From Bacillus_BU sp051233475 (GTDB taxonomy: Bacteria > Bacillota > Bacilli > Bacillales > Cytobacillaceae): a stretch of DNA of 64,000 nt. Under the pieces are notes generated by a model, which was not told the DNA's origin, did not search any database, and was given only the letters and a program-made list of their open reading frames with translations. Position numbers and translations under genes: made by a program. Position 1 is the first letter of the stretch. Every line of letters begins with the position of its first letter. The stretch covers positions 1-64,000 of the forward strand of contig NZ_JBKFGH010000036.1 of NCBI RefSeq assembly GCF_051233475.1. The letters run 5' to 3'. Below are positions 41,801 through 50,703 of this stretch, one piece after another.

Positions 41801-44367
41801 GAGTATATGTCGATGGTAAGTTGGTTATTGACCGCTGGTCGGATAGTGCCTTTAGAGAAGATGAAATTAAGCTGGAAATTGCTGATCAAACTCAGGCAAA
41901 ACAAGGGGAACAGGATGTACATTGGATTGAGGTTCAGTATTATGACAATGTAGGTGACGGGAAAGTCGAGTTCAACCTTGTGTCCTATCAAACTTCAATT
42001 GATAATACTTGGATTGCAGAATATTATCCGAATACATCTTTACAAGGAAATCCAATCGTATCTGGAGGAAAGTACTCGATTAACCCAATTTCCAAGTTGG
42101 ATTTTAATTGGGGCTTAGGGTCACCTAATGCTTCAGTACCTGCTAATTATTTTTCAGCCCGATTCTCTAAAAAGGTAAATCTTGAAGCTGGAACTTATGT
42201 TTTTTCAGCAAAAGCTGACGATGGTATTCGAATCCTAGTAGACAATAAGTTGGTGTTGGATGCTTGGAATAACAGTGATGTTTTAAAAACGAAAAAAGAA
42301 GCTGTCTATTTACCTAGTGGCGAGTATACAATTGTTGTGGAATACTCCGAGGGTTATGGTAATGCCAATATCCAAGTGGATTATCAACAAATCTCGCCAA
42401 ATAATATCTATTTTTCAAATAATGAACAAATTTCATTTAATTGGGGCAGCGGAGGCCCAAGCAGCTACTCACCTGATAACTTTGAAGCTGTGTTTGATCA
42501 AACACAAACTCTTTCCGGAGGAGACTATTTCGTTCAAACTATTGCTGATGACGGAATTAAGGTTACGGTTGATGGACAGTTAAAAATTAATCGATGGTCA
42601 AACTCGGGCGGCCAAGTGGATCAAGCATTGCTATTGAATGTTCCAGCAGGTGAACACAGCATTCTGACTAATTATTATGAAGACAAAGGGAATGCATTTG
42701 TCTACTCCAATATCGCTAAATTTGATACTTGGGTGGCTTCGTATTATTCGAATCCATCATTAACCGGAGAACCAGTTGCGGTTAAATTAGTTGAACCAAA
42801 AGACAGCAATAAGGCATTATTTGAAAACAATCTTGCTGCAAGTCCGGTTCCAGGCGTTGTGCCGGCAGACAATTTCTCCGCAATTTACAGAACTGCCAAA
42901 AGAATTAATGCAGGGGAGTATGTTCTGAGGGCAAGAGTGGATGATGGAATTCGTATTCTTGTCGACGGTAAGCCGATTCTTGACCGGTGGACACCTAACG
43001 GATCGACCGAAGATGCGGTTGCATTAACTATAACCGATAATGCAACTTCCAACATTGATGAGAAAAATGTCCATTGGATTGAAGTACAGTACTATGAGGG
43101 GACTGGAAACAGTAATGTAGAAGTCTTCCTCCAACCGATGAATGAGGTTGTAAATACCGATCAATGGGTTGGTTATTTATTCCCAAATATGACTCTTTCT
43201 GGAAAACCAGTGATATTAGGCGGAAATGGAGCACAATCTCCTCTCACTCAATTGAATTTTAATTGGGGTACGGATAAACCGCATAATTTAATTCCGGCAG
43301 ATAAGTTCTCTGCAAGCTTTATCAAAAAAGCTTACTTTAATACAGGAAACTATCAGATTAAAACTATTGCCGATGATGGAATTAGGGTTTATGTCGATGG
43401 AGTATTAAAAATTGATTCGTGGGTGGATAGTGCAGCCAATTCAAAAGAAATCATTGTTTCATTAAGCTCCGGTATTCATGAAATAAGAGTAGAATACTAT
43501 GAAAACGAAGTAGGAGCCAGCTTATCATTTGATATGATTCAGGTCTTCGCTACTTCATTTAAGGAAATTGACCTTAGAACAAGAGCTAATATTACCGCAA
43601 AGGAAATTGAGTATTTCTTTGATTTAAAGAAACAATCAAATAGCCCGATTAAAGCTCTTGCCCAATCGTTCATTGATGCTCAGGATAAATATGGAGTAAA
43701 CGCTCAATATTTAGTTGCACATGCTATTTGGGAAACTGGTTGGGGAGGTTCTAATCTTAAAACCTTTAAAAATAACTATTTTGGTTATGGAGCTTATGAT
43801 TCCTGTCCATTTACATGTGGCTACTATTTTCCTACTGGGTTAGATAGTATCAATTACGAAGCGTATATTGTAAGGAAAGACTATTTATCCGAAAATGGTT
43901 CATATTTTAACGGGCCAAACTTAGTTGGGATGAATGTAAGATATGCAACTGATCAAAACTGGGCAAATGGTATTGCTAACTTAATGCAACAGATGAAGCC
44001 GTTTGATGCGGGATATTACGCACAAACTCCTATTTTACAAGGGTCATCAGTTCCGGCACCTAGCTTTGGAAGGGATATACCAGCAGGTCAGCCATATCCT
44101 ACTAGCATTATTATTAACTATCAGGATGAGAAATATGCAACGGTTGTTACAGATGGGTTGACGTTTAGATCGCTTCCTTATACCCAGTCTTCTACAATTA
44201 AATCCACCTTGAATGCCGGCAAAGTGGTAAGAGTGTTAGGTTATAACACTGATGTAAAATATGTACCTAATGATCCAAGTGCTTACCCCTATGATAAGCT
44301 CTGGTATAGAGTCCTGGTTGATGGACAAGAAGGTTGGTTGTATGGAGGAGGAATAAGCTTTAATTAA
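38878..44367 (+). CDS. giant secreted protein: ~12 PA14 modules, GH73 glucosaminidase, SH3b
   Basis: About 1829 aa. The TTG at 38878 is preferred to the one at 38869, which sits 1-3 bases from the GGAGGGG site; neither spacing is ideal. The signal peptide ends near STADA (residue ~30). About 12 PA14-like modules follow, arranged as a 380-residue (1140 bp) block of three modules repeated four times. Its modules begin HYNWGSGSP, WVAYYYPNTSLSG and WLAEFYPNTSLQG and share ADDGIKVEADGQ / VIDRWTDS cores. A GH73 endo-beta-N-acetylglucosaminidase domain at about 1590-1705 has the catalytic Glu in AHAIWETGWGGSNL (about E1619) and NNYFGYGAYD. An SH3b domain closes it (about 1760-1829). The PA14 array probably binds cell-surface sugars. 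Confidence 0.92.
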   Translation: MFENLIYRKTFVGIMALQLTLGISSTADAQEAIFQPPKGTVVHYNWGSGSPTGIPADHFTGIFDQSGNYTAGDYFVQTLADDGIKVEADGQWLIDRWSDSGGTIDRALWTGVSALLPHTVKTHYYENVGNASVFSDIVPFDSWVAYYYPNTSLSGIPTAAKVIQPTARKGLSENFGVYSPAVGVPAEKFSARYTTAKRISAGEYILRARADDGIRVYVDGKVVIDRWTDSVFREDAIKLEIADRSLTRQGEQDVHWIEVQYYDSVGEGKVELDLEPYQNAVDDSWLAEFYPNTSLQGTPYVLGGKNSINKISNIDFNWGLGSPHTSIPAERFSARFTKQVNLESGMYLFNAMADDGLRVWVDDQLVIDSWNDSNSGIRSGQISLGSGQHIIKVEYYENVGGASVNVGYQRYTSMPVQIGGTVHYNWGSGSPAGIPADRFTGIFDQSGYYPNGDYFVQTIADDGIKLEADGQWLINRWSDSGGDINRSLWTNVSGLEKHTVKTHYYENVGNASVFSDIVPFDTWVAYYYPNKGLSGVPTAAKVIQPTAQNGLSENFGVYSPAAGVPAEKFSARYTTAKRVAAGEYILRARADDGVRVYVDGKLVIDRWTDSAFREDAIKLGISNNPLAKQGEQDVHWIEVQYFDTVGEGKVELDLEPYQNAIDGAWFAEFYPNTSLQGTPYVVGGKNSINQISKLDFNWGLGSPLASIPAERFSARFVQKVNLESGLYLFNATADDGLRIWVDNQLVIDSWNDSNNGIRSGQISLGSGQHTIKVEYFENVGGASVNVGYQRFANMPVQIGGTVHYNWGSGSPKGVPTDRFTGIFDQSGSYPNRDYFVQTLADDGIKVEADGQWLINRWSDSGGAIDRALWMNVSAADNHTVKTHYYENVGNANVFSDIVPFDSWIAYYYPNMTLSGIPTEAKVIQPTVQNGLSENFGVNAPATGVPTEKFSARYTTAKRIPAGKYILQARADDGIRVYVDGKLVIDRWSDSAFREDEIKLEIADQTQAKQGEQDVHWIEVQYYDNVGDGKVEFNLVSYQTSIDNTWIAEYYPNTSLQGNPIVSGGKYSINPISKLDFNWGLGSPNASVPANYFSARFSKKVNLEAGTYVFSAKADDGIRILVDNKLVLDAWNNSDVLKTKKEAVYLPSGEYTIVVEYSEGYGNANIQVDYQQISPNNIYFSNNEQISFNWGSGGPSSYSPDNFEAVFDQTQTLSGGDYFVQTIADDGIKVTVDGQLKINRWSNSGGQVDQALLLNVPAGEHSILTNYYEDKGNAFVYSNIAKFDTWVASYYSNPSLTGEPVAVKLVEPKDSNKALFENNLAASPVPGVVPADNFSAIYRTAKRINAGEYVLRARVDDGIRILVDGKPILDRWTPNGSTEDAVALTITDNATSNIDEKNVHWIEVQYYEGTGNSNVEVFLQPMNEVVNTDQWVGYLFPNMTLSGKPVILGGNGAQSPLTQLNFNWGTDKPHNLIPADKFSASFIKKAYFNTGNYQIKTIADDGIRVYVDGVLKIDSWVDSAANSKEIIVSLSSGIHEIRVEYYENEVGASLSFDMIQVFATSFKEIDLRTRANITAKEIEYFFDLKKQSNSPIKALAQSFIDAQDKYGVNAQYLVAHAIWETGWGGSNLKTFKNNYFGYGAYDSCPFTCGYYFPTGLDSINYEAYIVRKDYLSENGSYFNGPNLVGMNVRYATDQNWANGIANLMQQMKPFDAGYYAQTPILQGSSVPAPSFGRDIPAGQPYPTSIIINYQDEKYATVVTDGLTFRSLPYTQSSTIKSTLNAGKVVRVLGYNTDVKYVPNDPSAYPYDKLWYRVLVDGQEGWLYGGGISFN

Positions 44368-44402
44368 AAGGCTATGTTAAAGATTATTGTTGGATAATTT
44401 TT

Positions 44403-44455
44403 GGTTCATACGAGAGTACTATTGTTTCTCTCGAATGAACCAGAATCAACGGAGT
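44403..44455 (+). repeat. long perfect hairpin, second copy of the 38611 motif
   Basis: GGTTCAT-A-CGAGAG (44403-44416) pairs with CTCTCG-A-ATGAACC (44428-44441), giving 13 base pairs around one A-A mismatch. It is followed by AGAATCAACGGAGTTTTTT, so it may act as a terminator of the PA14 gene. The conserved AATGAACCAGAATCAA tail is shared with the first copy and is not explained by termination alone. Confidence 0.7.
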
Positions 44456-44504
44456 TTTTTAACATATCCAAAAAAATAAAGTTTATAAAAATATTATTAT
44501 TAAT

Positions 44505-44544
44505 TGGGAACACTTATTCTGAAATGGGTGTTCCCATTTTTTTT
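44505..44544 (+). terminator. strong terminator after the PA14 gene
   Basis: Stem GGGAACAC / GTGTTCCC (44506-44513, 44528-44535) followed by ATTTTTTTT. Confidence 0.9.
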
Positions 44545-44640
44545 CATGAAATGTTCATATTAAAATATTGGAGAATCATTTACTTATATTTGTATATTTT
44601 ATAAACTGATATAAGGATTAATTAAAAGGGTGGTTACTTT

Positions 44641-44793
44641 ATGGATAAGAAAATTACCAATGCTAATTATTCTAAGGGTGATTTTTATAAAATAATACAA
44701 AAAGCATACAATAAGGGATTAACGGATAAAGATATCACAGTTAAAAAAATATTAGATGAAATAAAGCGTGACTTAATGTTGATAAGATTATAA
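44641..44793 (+). CDS. small basic protein of unknown function (50 aa)
   Basis: 50 aa: starts MDKKITNANYSKGDFYKI and ends LDEIKRDLMLIRL. AAAGGGTGG lies 8 bases upstream of the ATG, a good ribosome site. The composition (Lys/Asp/Ile-rich, mixed charge) and the amphipathic pattern IIQKAYNKGLTDKDITVKKI suggest a helical soluble peptide. I do not recognise a family. It follows the terminator of the PA14 gene and no other gene is within 400 bases downstream. Confidence 0.5.
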   Translation: MDKKITNANYSKGDFYKIIQKAYNKGLTDKDITVKKILDEIKRDLMLIRL

Positions 44794-45223
44794 AATAAAT
44801 GGGATATCAATTAATATATCTTTAGGGTTTCCTCATATAGATTAATAAATTATGAGCAATGCTATTCAAGGAATGAATTGTATTGTTTTTTTTATTAATT
44901 AAAAATGGTTAAAATCAATGGAGTATATTCTTTACACATTGGAAAAGTGTTTAGATTCTGGTGGTTGAATTATATTCCATATTGATTAAGCCTTGCAGAT
45001 TTAATCTTGATATGATACTCTTTTCTTTGGGCAAAAAGGCTCCTCATCAATCTTATAGAGGATCCTGTAGTTCTTAATTTTGTTTATATTAAAATTTTAT
45101 TTAAAATTATTGTCTATTTTGTTAATGTAGATTTAGTTTTGAATAGAAAATTCAAATTTTCATATATTAAATAAGAGGAATTGCCTTATTTCGATCTTGA
45201 GATATTAAAGCAGGGGGAGAAAA
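44794..45223. other. intergenic region with no recognisable gene
   Basis: AT-rich, without frames or strong hairpins. It must contain the promoter of the glycosyltransferase at 45224. Its length (430 bp) leaves room for a regulatory leader, but no known riboswitch pattern was seen. Confidence 0.5.
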
Positions 45224-46552
45224 ATGGATTTTTTAGTTGAAATATTTGTTAACATCTTTTTAGGGATTATGTTAGTCTTGGCTGTATACGTCAATGTTCT
45301 TGCGATATATTATGTAATTTTATCATTCTTTGGGTTTGGAAAAGCAAAACGCGATTATGATATCATAGAAGATAAAACAAGATTTTTAATTTTAGTTGCT
45401 GCCCATAATGAAGAAAAGGTTATTGGTTCAACAATAGATAATCTAAATAAAATCCGTTACAATAAGGACCTTTATGATGTTTTTGTTGTTAATGACAATA
45501 GTACTGATAGAACTGGGGAAATCTGTGAAGAACTAGGAATGAAATATATTAACACTAACGAAGGATTGTTTCCTCGGGAAGGTGTAGGAAAGCCAGCCGG
45601 GTTACAATACGCATTACGTTATTTAGGTTTTGATAAACTTCCTGAAAAGTATGATTGTTTATTGATCCTTGATGCAGATAACCACGTTGATCCAGATATT
45701 TTAACTGAATTAAACTCTCAGTATGTTGCTAAAGGTGAACCTGAAGCTATTCAAGCTTATCTTGATTCAAAAAATTCCGCGACGAGTCTTTCTTTAGGTT
45801 ATGCTATGAGTTACTATATTCAAAATCGATTCTTCCAGTTAGCAAAGTATCGTATTGGATTAATAAACTCAATTGGTGGAACAGGCTTCATTGTGAAATT
45901 AGATTATTTAATGAAACACGGCGGCTTCAGTTTCCGGTCTTTAACAGAGGATATTGAGTTGGAACTTGAAATTGTAAAAGATAATGGAAGAGTATTATGG
46001 AATCACTTTGTTCGAGTTTATGACGAAAAACCAGAAGATTTTAAAATCAGTATTCGTCAACGGACAAGATGGTCGCAAGGTCACTGGTTCGTGGCTTTTA
46101 CCAACTTTAAGCCAATGATGAAAAAGTTGCTTACTGAAAAAGGCAAATTTAAAACAACTGACCAACTTTTTTATTTGTTTGGAATGGCAAAAGCAGTTCA
46201 ATTAAGTATTGTATTGATTGGTGTTTTGGTATCGGTGGTATATAATATGATTGCAGCAGATTTTGGTGAAATTCCAGAACTTGCTAGTCGGATAACACCT
46301 TTATTATTTGGAACAAGTATCTTCTCATTAATTATTTTCGCTTATCAATTTATTTTCATGATGTATTATGCGATTAAGGTCGATACAAAGCAGAAGTTCC
46401 GATTCTTTCATATGATATTTTCTATTTTTTACTACGCATATACCTTTATTTATGCACAAATTGTCGGATTAATTAAGTGGAGACACCAACATACTTGGGT
46501 GAAAACGGAACACGTAAAAACAGCTGTTCATCATAAAAGACAAAAATCTTAA
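45224..46552 (+). CDS. processive GT2 glycosyltransferase (polysaccharide synthase type)
   Basis: 442 aa. Two helices precede the GT-A domain (about residues 5-40) and three or four follow it. The D,D,D,QxxRW pattern is complete: VAAHNEEKVIGSTIDNL and VVNDNSTDRT, ILDADNHVDPDIL, LTEDIELELE, and RQRTRWSQGHW. These are the marks of processive synthases such as hyaluronan, cellulose or poly-GlcNAc synthases. The polymer is not predictable. No PilZ domain or deacetylase gene is adjacent. GGGGGAG precedes the ATG. Probably monocistronic (terminator at 46585). Confidence 0.9.
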   Translation: MDFLVEIFVNIFLGIMLVLAVYVNVLAIYYVILSFFGFGKAKRDYDIIEDKTRFLILVAAHNEEKVIGSTIDNLNKIRYNKDLYDVFVVNDNSTDRTGEICEELGMKYINTNEGLFPREGVGKPAGLQYALRYLGFDKLPEKYDCLLILDADNHVDPDILTELNSQYVAKGEPEAIQAYLDSKNSATSLSLGYAMSYYIQNRFFQLAKYRIGLINSIGGTGFIVKLDYLMKHGGFSFRSLTEDIELELEIVKDNGRVLWNHFVRVYDEKPEDFKISIRQRTRWSQGHWFVAFTNFKPMMKKLLTEKGKFKTTDQLFYLFGMAKAVQLSIVLIGVLVSVVYNMIAADFGEIPELASRITPLLFGTSIFSLIIFAYQFIFMMYYAIKVDTKQKFRFFHMIFSIFYYAYTFIYAQIVGLIKWRHQHTWVKTEHVKTAVHHKRQKS

Positions 46553-46584
46553 TCAAATTTATACTAAATACAAGATTAGATAAA

Positions 46585-46618
46585 AAGTGGAGGACACGTC
46601 ATAGTGCCTCCCTTTTTG
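46585..46618 (+). terminator. terminator after the processive GT2 gene
   Basis: AAAAAGTGGAGGACAC / GTGCCTCCCTTTTT, with GGAGG/CCTCC and CAC/GTG pairing. Confidence 0.75.
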
Positions 46619-46882
46619 TTGGGTATAAATATCGGATGATACCGTTTTCGATGGAAAAGAAAAATAATACATAACCATATTTTTAAAATAAATTTTAATT
46701 AATAAAATTTTTAAAAGCAATTTAGAAAAAAATAATTTATAATAGAACTCGTTAGTTTTGTTTTAAAGGTAAGTTGGATAAAATAGTGGAGTGATATTCC
46801 TTCATTAAGAAATTATCATGGCTTAATTTAAAACACTTCTCATCTATAATATTTAAAAATAAATGGGGCGTTAGAAAATAAA

Positions 46883-48508
46883 ATGTATAATCATATTAAG
46901 GAATTAATGCTGTTAGTGGGTTACTCTATAATAGTCTTTATGGCATCAATTGAGATATTTTCTTGTATTATCTTTTTTACAGGTTTATCCCTAACTAAAG
47001 GGACTTTTTTGGCTGCATTTGTTGCAACTATTATTTTTCTACGTTTAGTTTTAATGTATAAAAAAGAACCTATACAGTATTATTACTGGAACTTTGGGAT
47101 CATTATTGGAGTCTTTTTAATTGGAGGTATATTTGTTTTACAGTTTTATGATGTATCATTTGATGGTCAATCCTATCATCAGGAAGCAATTTATCAATTA
47201 TCAAATAAGTGGAATCCTTTTTTAGGTGGCCCTGTACAGGGAGTTTCTGAAATTTGGATAAATCACTTTACCAAAGGTCCATGGATTCTATCAGCAGCGC
47301 TCTATGAAATAACAGGTTTAATTGAAACAACAAAAGTTTTTAATTTCACAATACTTATTGCATCTTTTTGCATTTCTTTCTATACAGTATCAAAGATTTT
47401 TCCAAAGCAATTTGGAAAACCGATGATCGTTTCATTCTTATTAGCATTTAACCCTGTTACTTTAACTCAACTAACTAGTTTTTACGTGGATGGACAAGTT
47501 TATTCACTATTCCTTATTATTTGTTGTTTAGGTTACTTAATTTATAAGGAAAATGGAATATGGGAATTAGTAATGCTATGTTTGTCAGTTGTTTTACTTA
47601 TTAATACTAAATTTACAGGTTTACAATATTTTGTCATCATTTTTCTAGCCTATTTGTTTGTTTTGTTTTTATTTAAAAAGAGTGATGTTATAAAGCGTAT
47701 TACTATACCTGTTCTTGCTTCATTAATTTTTTCAATTGCTTTTATTGGGTATAATCCGTATGTAACAAATACTGTAAACCACGATCATCCTTTTTTTCCA
47801 TTAGCGGGTGAAGGATCCATTGATATTATAACCCCTAATAGTCCGGCAAATTTTGTAGGCAGTAACGTAATAAAAAATATAGCTAGATCTCTACTTTCAA
47901 AATCAGATAACCCTATTGCACCTAGGAATAGTGAGGTAAAAACACCATTCACGCTTGATGAAGAAGAATTAAAAGTGTTTATATCTCCAGATGTACGTGT
48001 AGGTGGTTTTGGTCCATTGTTTGGAAGCGCGGTGCTATTTTCAGTACTAGTCTTTTTAATTACTCTTGTCTTTGAACGGAAAAAAACGTGGTACGCAATC
48101 ATTTCTATGGCGATTATCCTTTTGTCGATCGTAATAAAATCAGCTGCATGGTGGGCAAGCAATACACCACAATTGTGGATTTTGCCTATAATTATTGCTA
48201 TTTTTGCATTCCTAGCAAAAAATAAAATATCAATCATGATGGGCTGGCTCCTTATTGCGATTCTGTTTACAAATACCATCCTAGTTTCTAGCTATCATTT
48301 TTCTAGTCAATATCAATTAAGTAAGCAAGTGGATTCACAACTTGATGAATTAGAAGAGCAAGGAACAAAGGTTAAAGTAAAGTTTGGAAATAGTAGTTCA
48401 AACAGAATAAGATTTATTGAACGAGATATTGAATATGAAATTGTTGATAAAATACCTTGTGAAAATAAACAGTCTTTTCCGCAGTCAGATACCGAGTATT
48501 GTAAATAA
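46883..48508 (+). CDS. polytopic membrane protein, probably GT-C glycosyltransferase
   Basis: 541 aa with about eleven membrane helices. The first large outside loop, after helix 3 (about residues 90-130), contains YDVSFDGQSYHQE and GPWILSAALYEITG. An acidic pair in the first loop and the overall helix pattern are typical of GT-C enzymes (PMT/ArnT-like), which take sugars from polyprenyl phosphate. A soluble acidic tail follows the last helix (LDELEEQGTKVKVKFG). I cannot name the family with confidence. A Wzy-like polymerase is an alternative. The ribosome site is weak (GGGGCG), so the start may be a few codons off. It sits between the processive GT2 and tagA. Confidence 0.65.
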   Translation: MYNHIKELMLLVGYSIIVFMASIEIFSCIIFFTGLSLTKGTFLAAFVATIIFLRLVLMYKKEPIQYYYWNFGIIIGVFLIGGIFVLQFYDVSFDGQSYHQEAIYQLSNKWNPFLGGPVQGVSEIWINHFTKGPWILSAALYEITGLIETTKVFNFTILIASFCISFYTVSKIFPKQFGKPMIVSFLLAFNPVTLTQLTSFYVDGQVYSLFLIICCLGYLIYKENGIWELVMLCLSVVLLINTKFTGLQYFVIIFLAYLFVLFLFKKSDVIKRITIPVLASLIFSIAFIGYNPYVTNTVNHDHPFFPLAGEGSIDIITPNSPANFVGSNVIKNIARSLLSKSDNPIAPRNSEVKTPFTLDEEELKVFISPDVRVGGFGPLFGSAVLFSVLVFLITLVFERKKTWYAIISMAIILLSIVIKSAAWWASNTPQLWILPIIIAIFAFLAKNKISIMMGWLLIAILFTNTILVSSYHFSSQYQLSKQVDSQLDELEEQGTKVKVKFGNSSSNRIRFIERDIEYEIVDKIPCENKQSFPQSDTEYCK

Positions 48509-48520
48509 TATTTGCAAACG

Positions 48521-48563
48521 AAAGAGTTATTTTAACAACAATCGTTGTTTTTAACTCTTTTTT
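48521..48563 (+). terminator. terminator after the GT-C-like gene
   Basis: AAAGAGTTA / TAACTCTTT outer stem with inner AACAACAATCGTTGTT, ending TTTTTTG. Confidence 0.88.
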
Positions 48564-48676
48564 GTTTATTTTCCTTTTTGAAATCCAGTTTAATTATCAG
48601 TAAAATTTTAATAGAAAATTTTGAAAAACGATGGTATATTCAATAAAACTATCGTGATAAAGGAGTTTTAACTATC

Positions 48677-49405
48677 TTGGAAACAATAAATATTCTTGGT
48701 ATTAAAATCACTAACACCACATTAAAGGCGTTTACCAAAAAAATAACTGAACATATAATAGAAAGCAAGAAGACATTTATTGTAACGGCAAATCCAGAAA
48801 TTGTGATGCGTGCCAGAAAAGATACATCCTATCAAAGCATCATAAATGATGCTGATTATGTTACTGCAGATGGAATTGGAATAGTGAAGGCATCTGCCAT
48901 TCTGAAACAACCTTTACCTGAAAGAGTAGCCGGTTTTGACTTGTTATTAGAACTATTAAAAGTTGCAAACACAAAAACCTTGAAGGTTTATTTATTAGGA
49001 GCAAAACATGAAGTTTTAGAAAAAGCCGTTCAACATATTCAGTTAAACTATCCTGGAGTTGTAATGGTAGGATACCATCACGGTTATTTTGATTGGGAGG
49101 ATCCTTCTCTTAAAAAAAGCATTCGAGAGTTAGAACCTGATTTAGTATTTGTCGGATTAGGCATGCCAAAACAAGAAAAATGGATCAGCCAAAATATCGG
49201 CTATTTCAATATGGGTATTTTTATTGGGGTAGGAGGGAGTTTGGACGTATTAGCTGGTAATGTTAAACGTGCCCCTAGTCTTTGGATAAAGTTAAATCTT
49301 GAATGGCTATATCGACTACTTAGTCAACCGTCTCGGTGGAAAAGAATGCTTGCGTTGCCCGGGTTTGTGGTTCGCGTTTTTTATGAAAGGATTTATAAAA
49401 AATAA
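48677..49405 (+). CDS. tagA: WecG/TagA/CpsF-family N-acetylmannosaminyltransferase
   Basis: 242 aa, TTG start after AAAGGAG. The family pattern is clear: ILGIKITNTT, IVTANPEIVMRARKD, DYVTADGIGIVKAS (catalytic Asp in ADGIG), PERVAGFDLL, VYLLGAKHEV, HGYFDW, LVFVGLGMPKQEKWI and GVGGSLDVLAGNVKRAP. TagA adds ManNAc from UDP-ManNAc to the GlcNAc-PP-undecaprenol made by TagO, forming the linkage unit of wall teichoic acid. MnaA (28226) supplies the donor and TagO paralogues follow directly, so the pathway is coherent. Confidence 0.94.
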   Translation: METINILGIKITNTTLKAFTKKITEHIIESKKTFIVTANPEIVMRARKDTSYQSIINDADYVTADGIGIVKASAILKQPLPERVAGFDLLLELLKVANTKTLKVYLLGAKHEVLEKAVQHIQLNYPGVVMVGYHHGYFDWEDPSLKKSIRELEPDLVFVGLGMPKQEKWISQNIGYFNMGIFIGVGGSLDVLAGNVKRAPSLWIKLNLEWLYRLLSQPSRWKRMLALPGFVVRVFYERIYKK

Positions 49406-49632
49406 ATAATGAATCAATTATTAAAGAAAAAAGTACTGTGATCAATTTTTTGTTTCCTAAACATTATAAATATGAAACTTATCCCATTAATTTCGGTGTT
49501 ACATTAACGTTGGGTTTCTTTCTTATTCACTCTGTGCTATAATCCTTAAGGATATATTAATTAAATGTTATTTCTATTCTTTAGCATAAAGTGTAGTAAT
49601 TACTTCAGATATAGGATAACAGGAGGGGCAGT

Positions 49633-50697
49633 ATGTTATATCTTACATTATTGGTTTGTTTTCTTTCGGTTTTTCTCCTGACACCATTGATAAAGAAGTT
49701 AGCTTTTAAAGTTGGAGCAACCGATAAACCAGGTTCTCGCAAAGTTCATCAACAAATCATGCCAAGACTCGGTGGATTGGCCATATATATAAGTTTTCTT
49801 ATTGGGATTTTGATTCTTCAGCCTGATGACCGCTATCACCTACCTATCCTAATTGGGAGTATCATTATTATATTAACTGGAATTTACGATGATCTTAAGG
49901 AAATCTCTCCAAAAACAAAACTAGTGGGTCAAATTGCTGCAGCATTTGTTGTTGTTGTAATGGGAGATATGGGCGTTAAGTTTATTAATCTACCATTTGG
50001 CGGGGAAATCCACTTAGGTTATTTTAGTATTCCTCTTACGATGATTTGGATAATTGGAATTACGAACGCAATCAATTTAATTGATGGTTTAGATGGTTTG
50101 GCGGCAGGAGTATCATCGATTGCACTATTAACGATTGCAGGAATGGCTTTTGTAATGGTTAATTCGTATGTATTCATTGTGGCTCTTATCGTGGCTGTGG
50201 CCTCAATTGGTTTTTTATTTTTCAATTTTTACCCGGCAAAAATTTTTATGGGCGATACAGGAGCCTTATTTCTGGGATATATCATAGCGGTTTTATCGCT
50301 CTTAGGTTTTAAAAACGTTACGTTTATTTCTTTGGTAATACCTGTAATTATATTAGGCGTTCCAATTTCAGATACATTTTTTGCAATTGTAAGAAGAAAG
50401 CTAAATAAGCAGCCAGTATCCTCTTCAGATAAATCTCACCTCCATCATTGTTTATTGAGATCAGGGTTTTCACATAGACAAGCGGTGTTACTTATTTATG
50501 TTATGAGTGCAATATTTGGTTTAGCTGCCTTTATTTTCTCGCAGGCAACTGTATGGGGTTCGTTATTTGTGATAGTAGCATTGGTCATATCAATTGAGAT
50601 TATTGTAGAAAAAATTGGACTAATCAAAGAAGACTATAAGCCATTGTTAAATTTTTTTGTTAAAGGTATTAAGCTAGTAAATATAAAAGATAGATAG
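49633..50697 (+). CDS. tagO: undecaprenyl-phosphate GlcNAc-1-phosphate transferase, copy 1
   Basis: 354 aa with about eleven membrane helices. MraY/WecA/TagO motifs are RKVHQQIMPRLGGLAIY, LTGIYDDLKEISPKTK (Mg-binding Asp pair), GITNAINLIDGLDGLAAG, FYPAKIFMGDTGALFLG and the C-terminal HLHHCLLRSGFSHRQ. It transfers GlcNAc-1-phosphate to undecaprenyl phosphate, the first step of teichoic acid and many other envelope glycans. AGGAGGGG precedes the ATG. A strongly similar paralogue is next in line, with a terminator between them. Confidence 0.95.
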   Translation: MLYLTLLVCFLSVFLLTPLIKKLAFKVGATDKPGSRKVHQQIMPRLGGLAIYISFLIGILILQPDDRYHLPILIGSIIIILTGIYDDLKEISPKTKLVGQIAAAFVVVVMGDMGVKFINLPFGGEIHLGYFSIPLTMIWIIGITNAINLIDGLDGLAAGVSSIALLTIAGMAFVMVNSYVFIVALIVAVASIGFLFFNFYPAKIFMGDTGALFLGYIIAVLSLLGFKNVTFISLVIPVIILGVPISDTFFAIVRRKLNKQPVSSSDKSHLHHCLLRSGFSHRQAVLLIYVMSAIFGLAAFIFSQATVWGSLFVIVALVISIEIIVEKIGLIKEDYKPLLNFFVKGIKLVNIKDR

Positions 50698-50703
50698 AAA
50701 GAC

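Noticed and set aside
41617..41991. Long reverse frames inside the PA14 gene
   Set aside because: They recur at corresponding places in the repeats and mirror the repeat structure, without ribosome sites or motifs.
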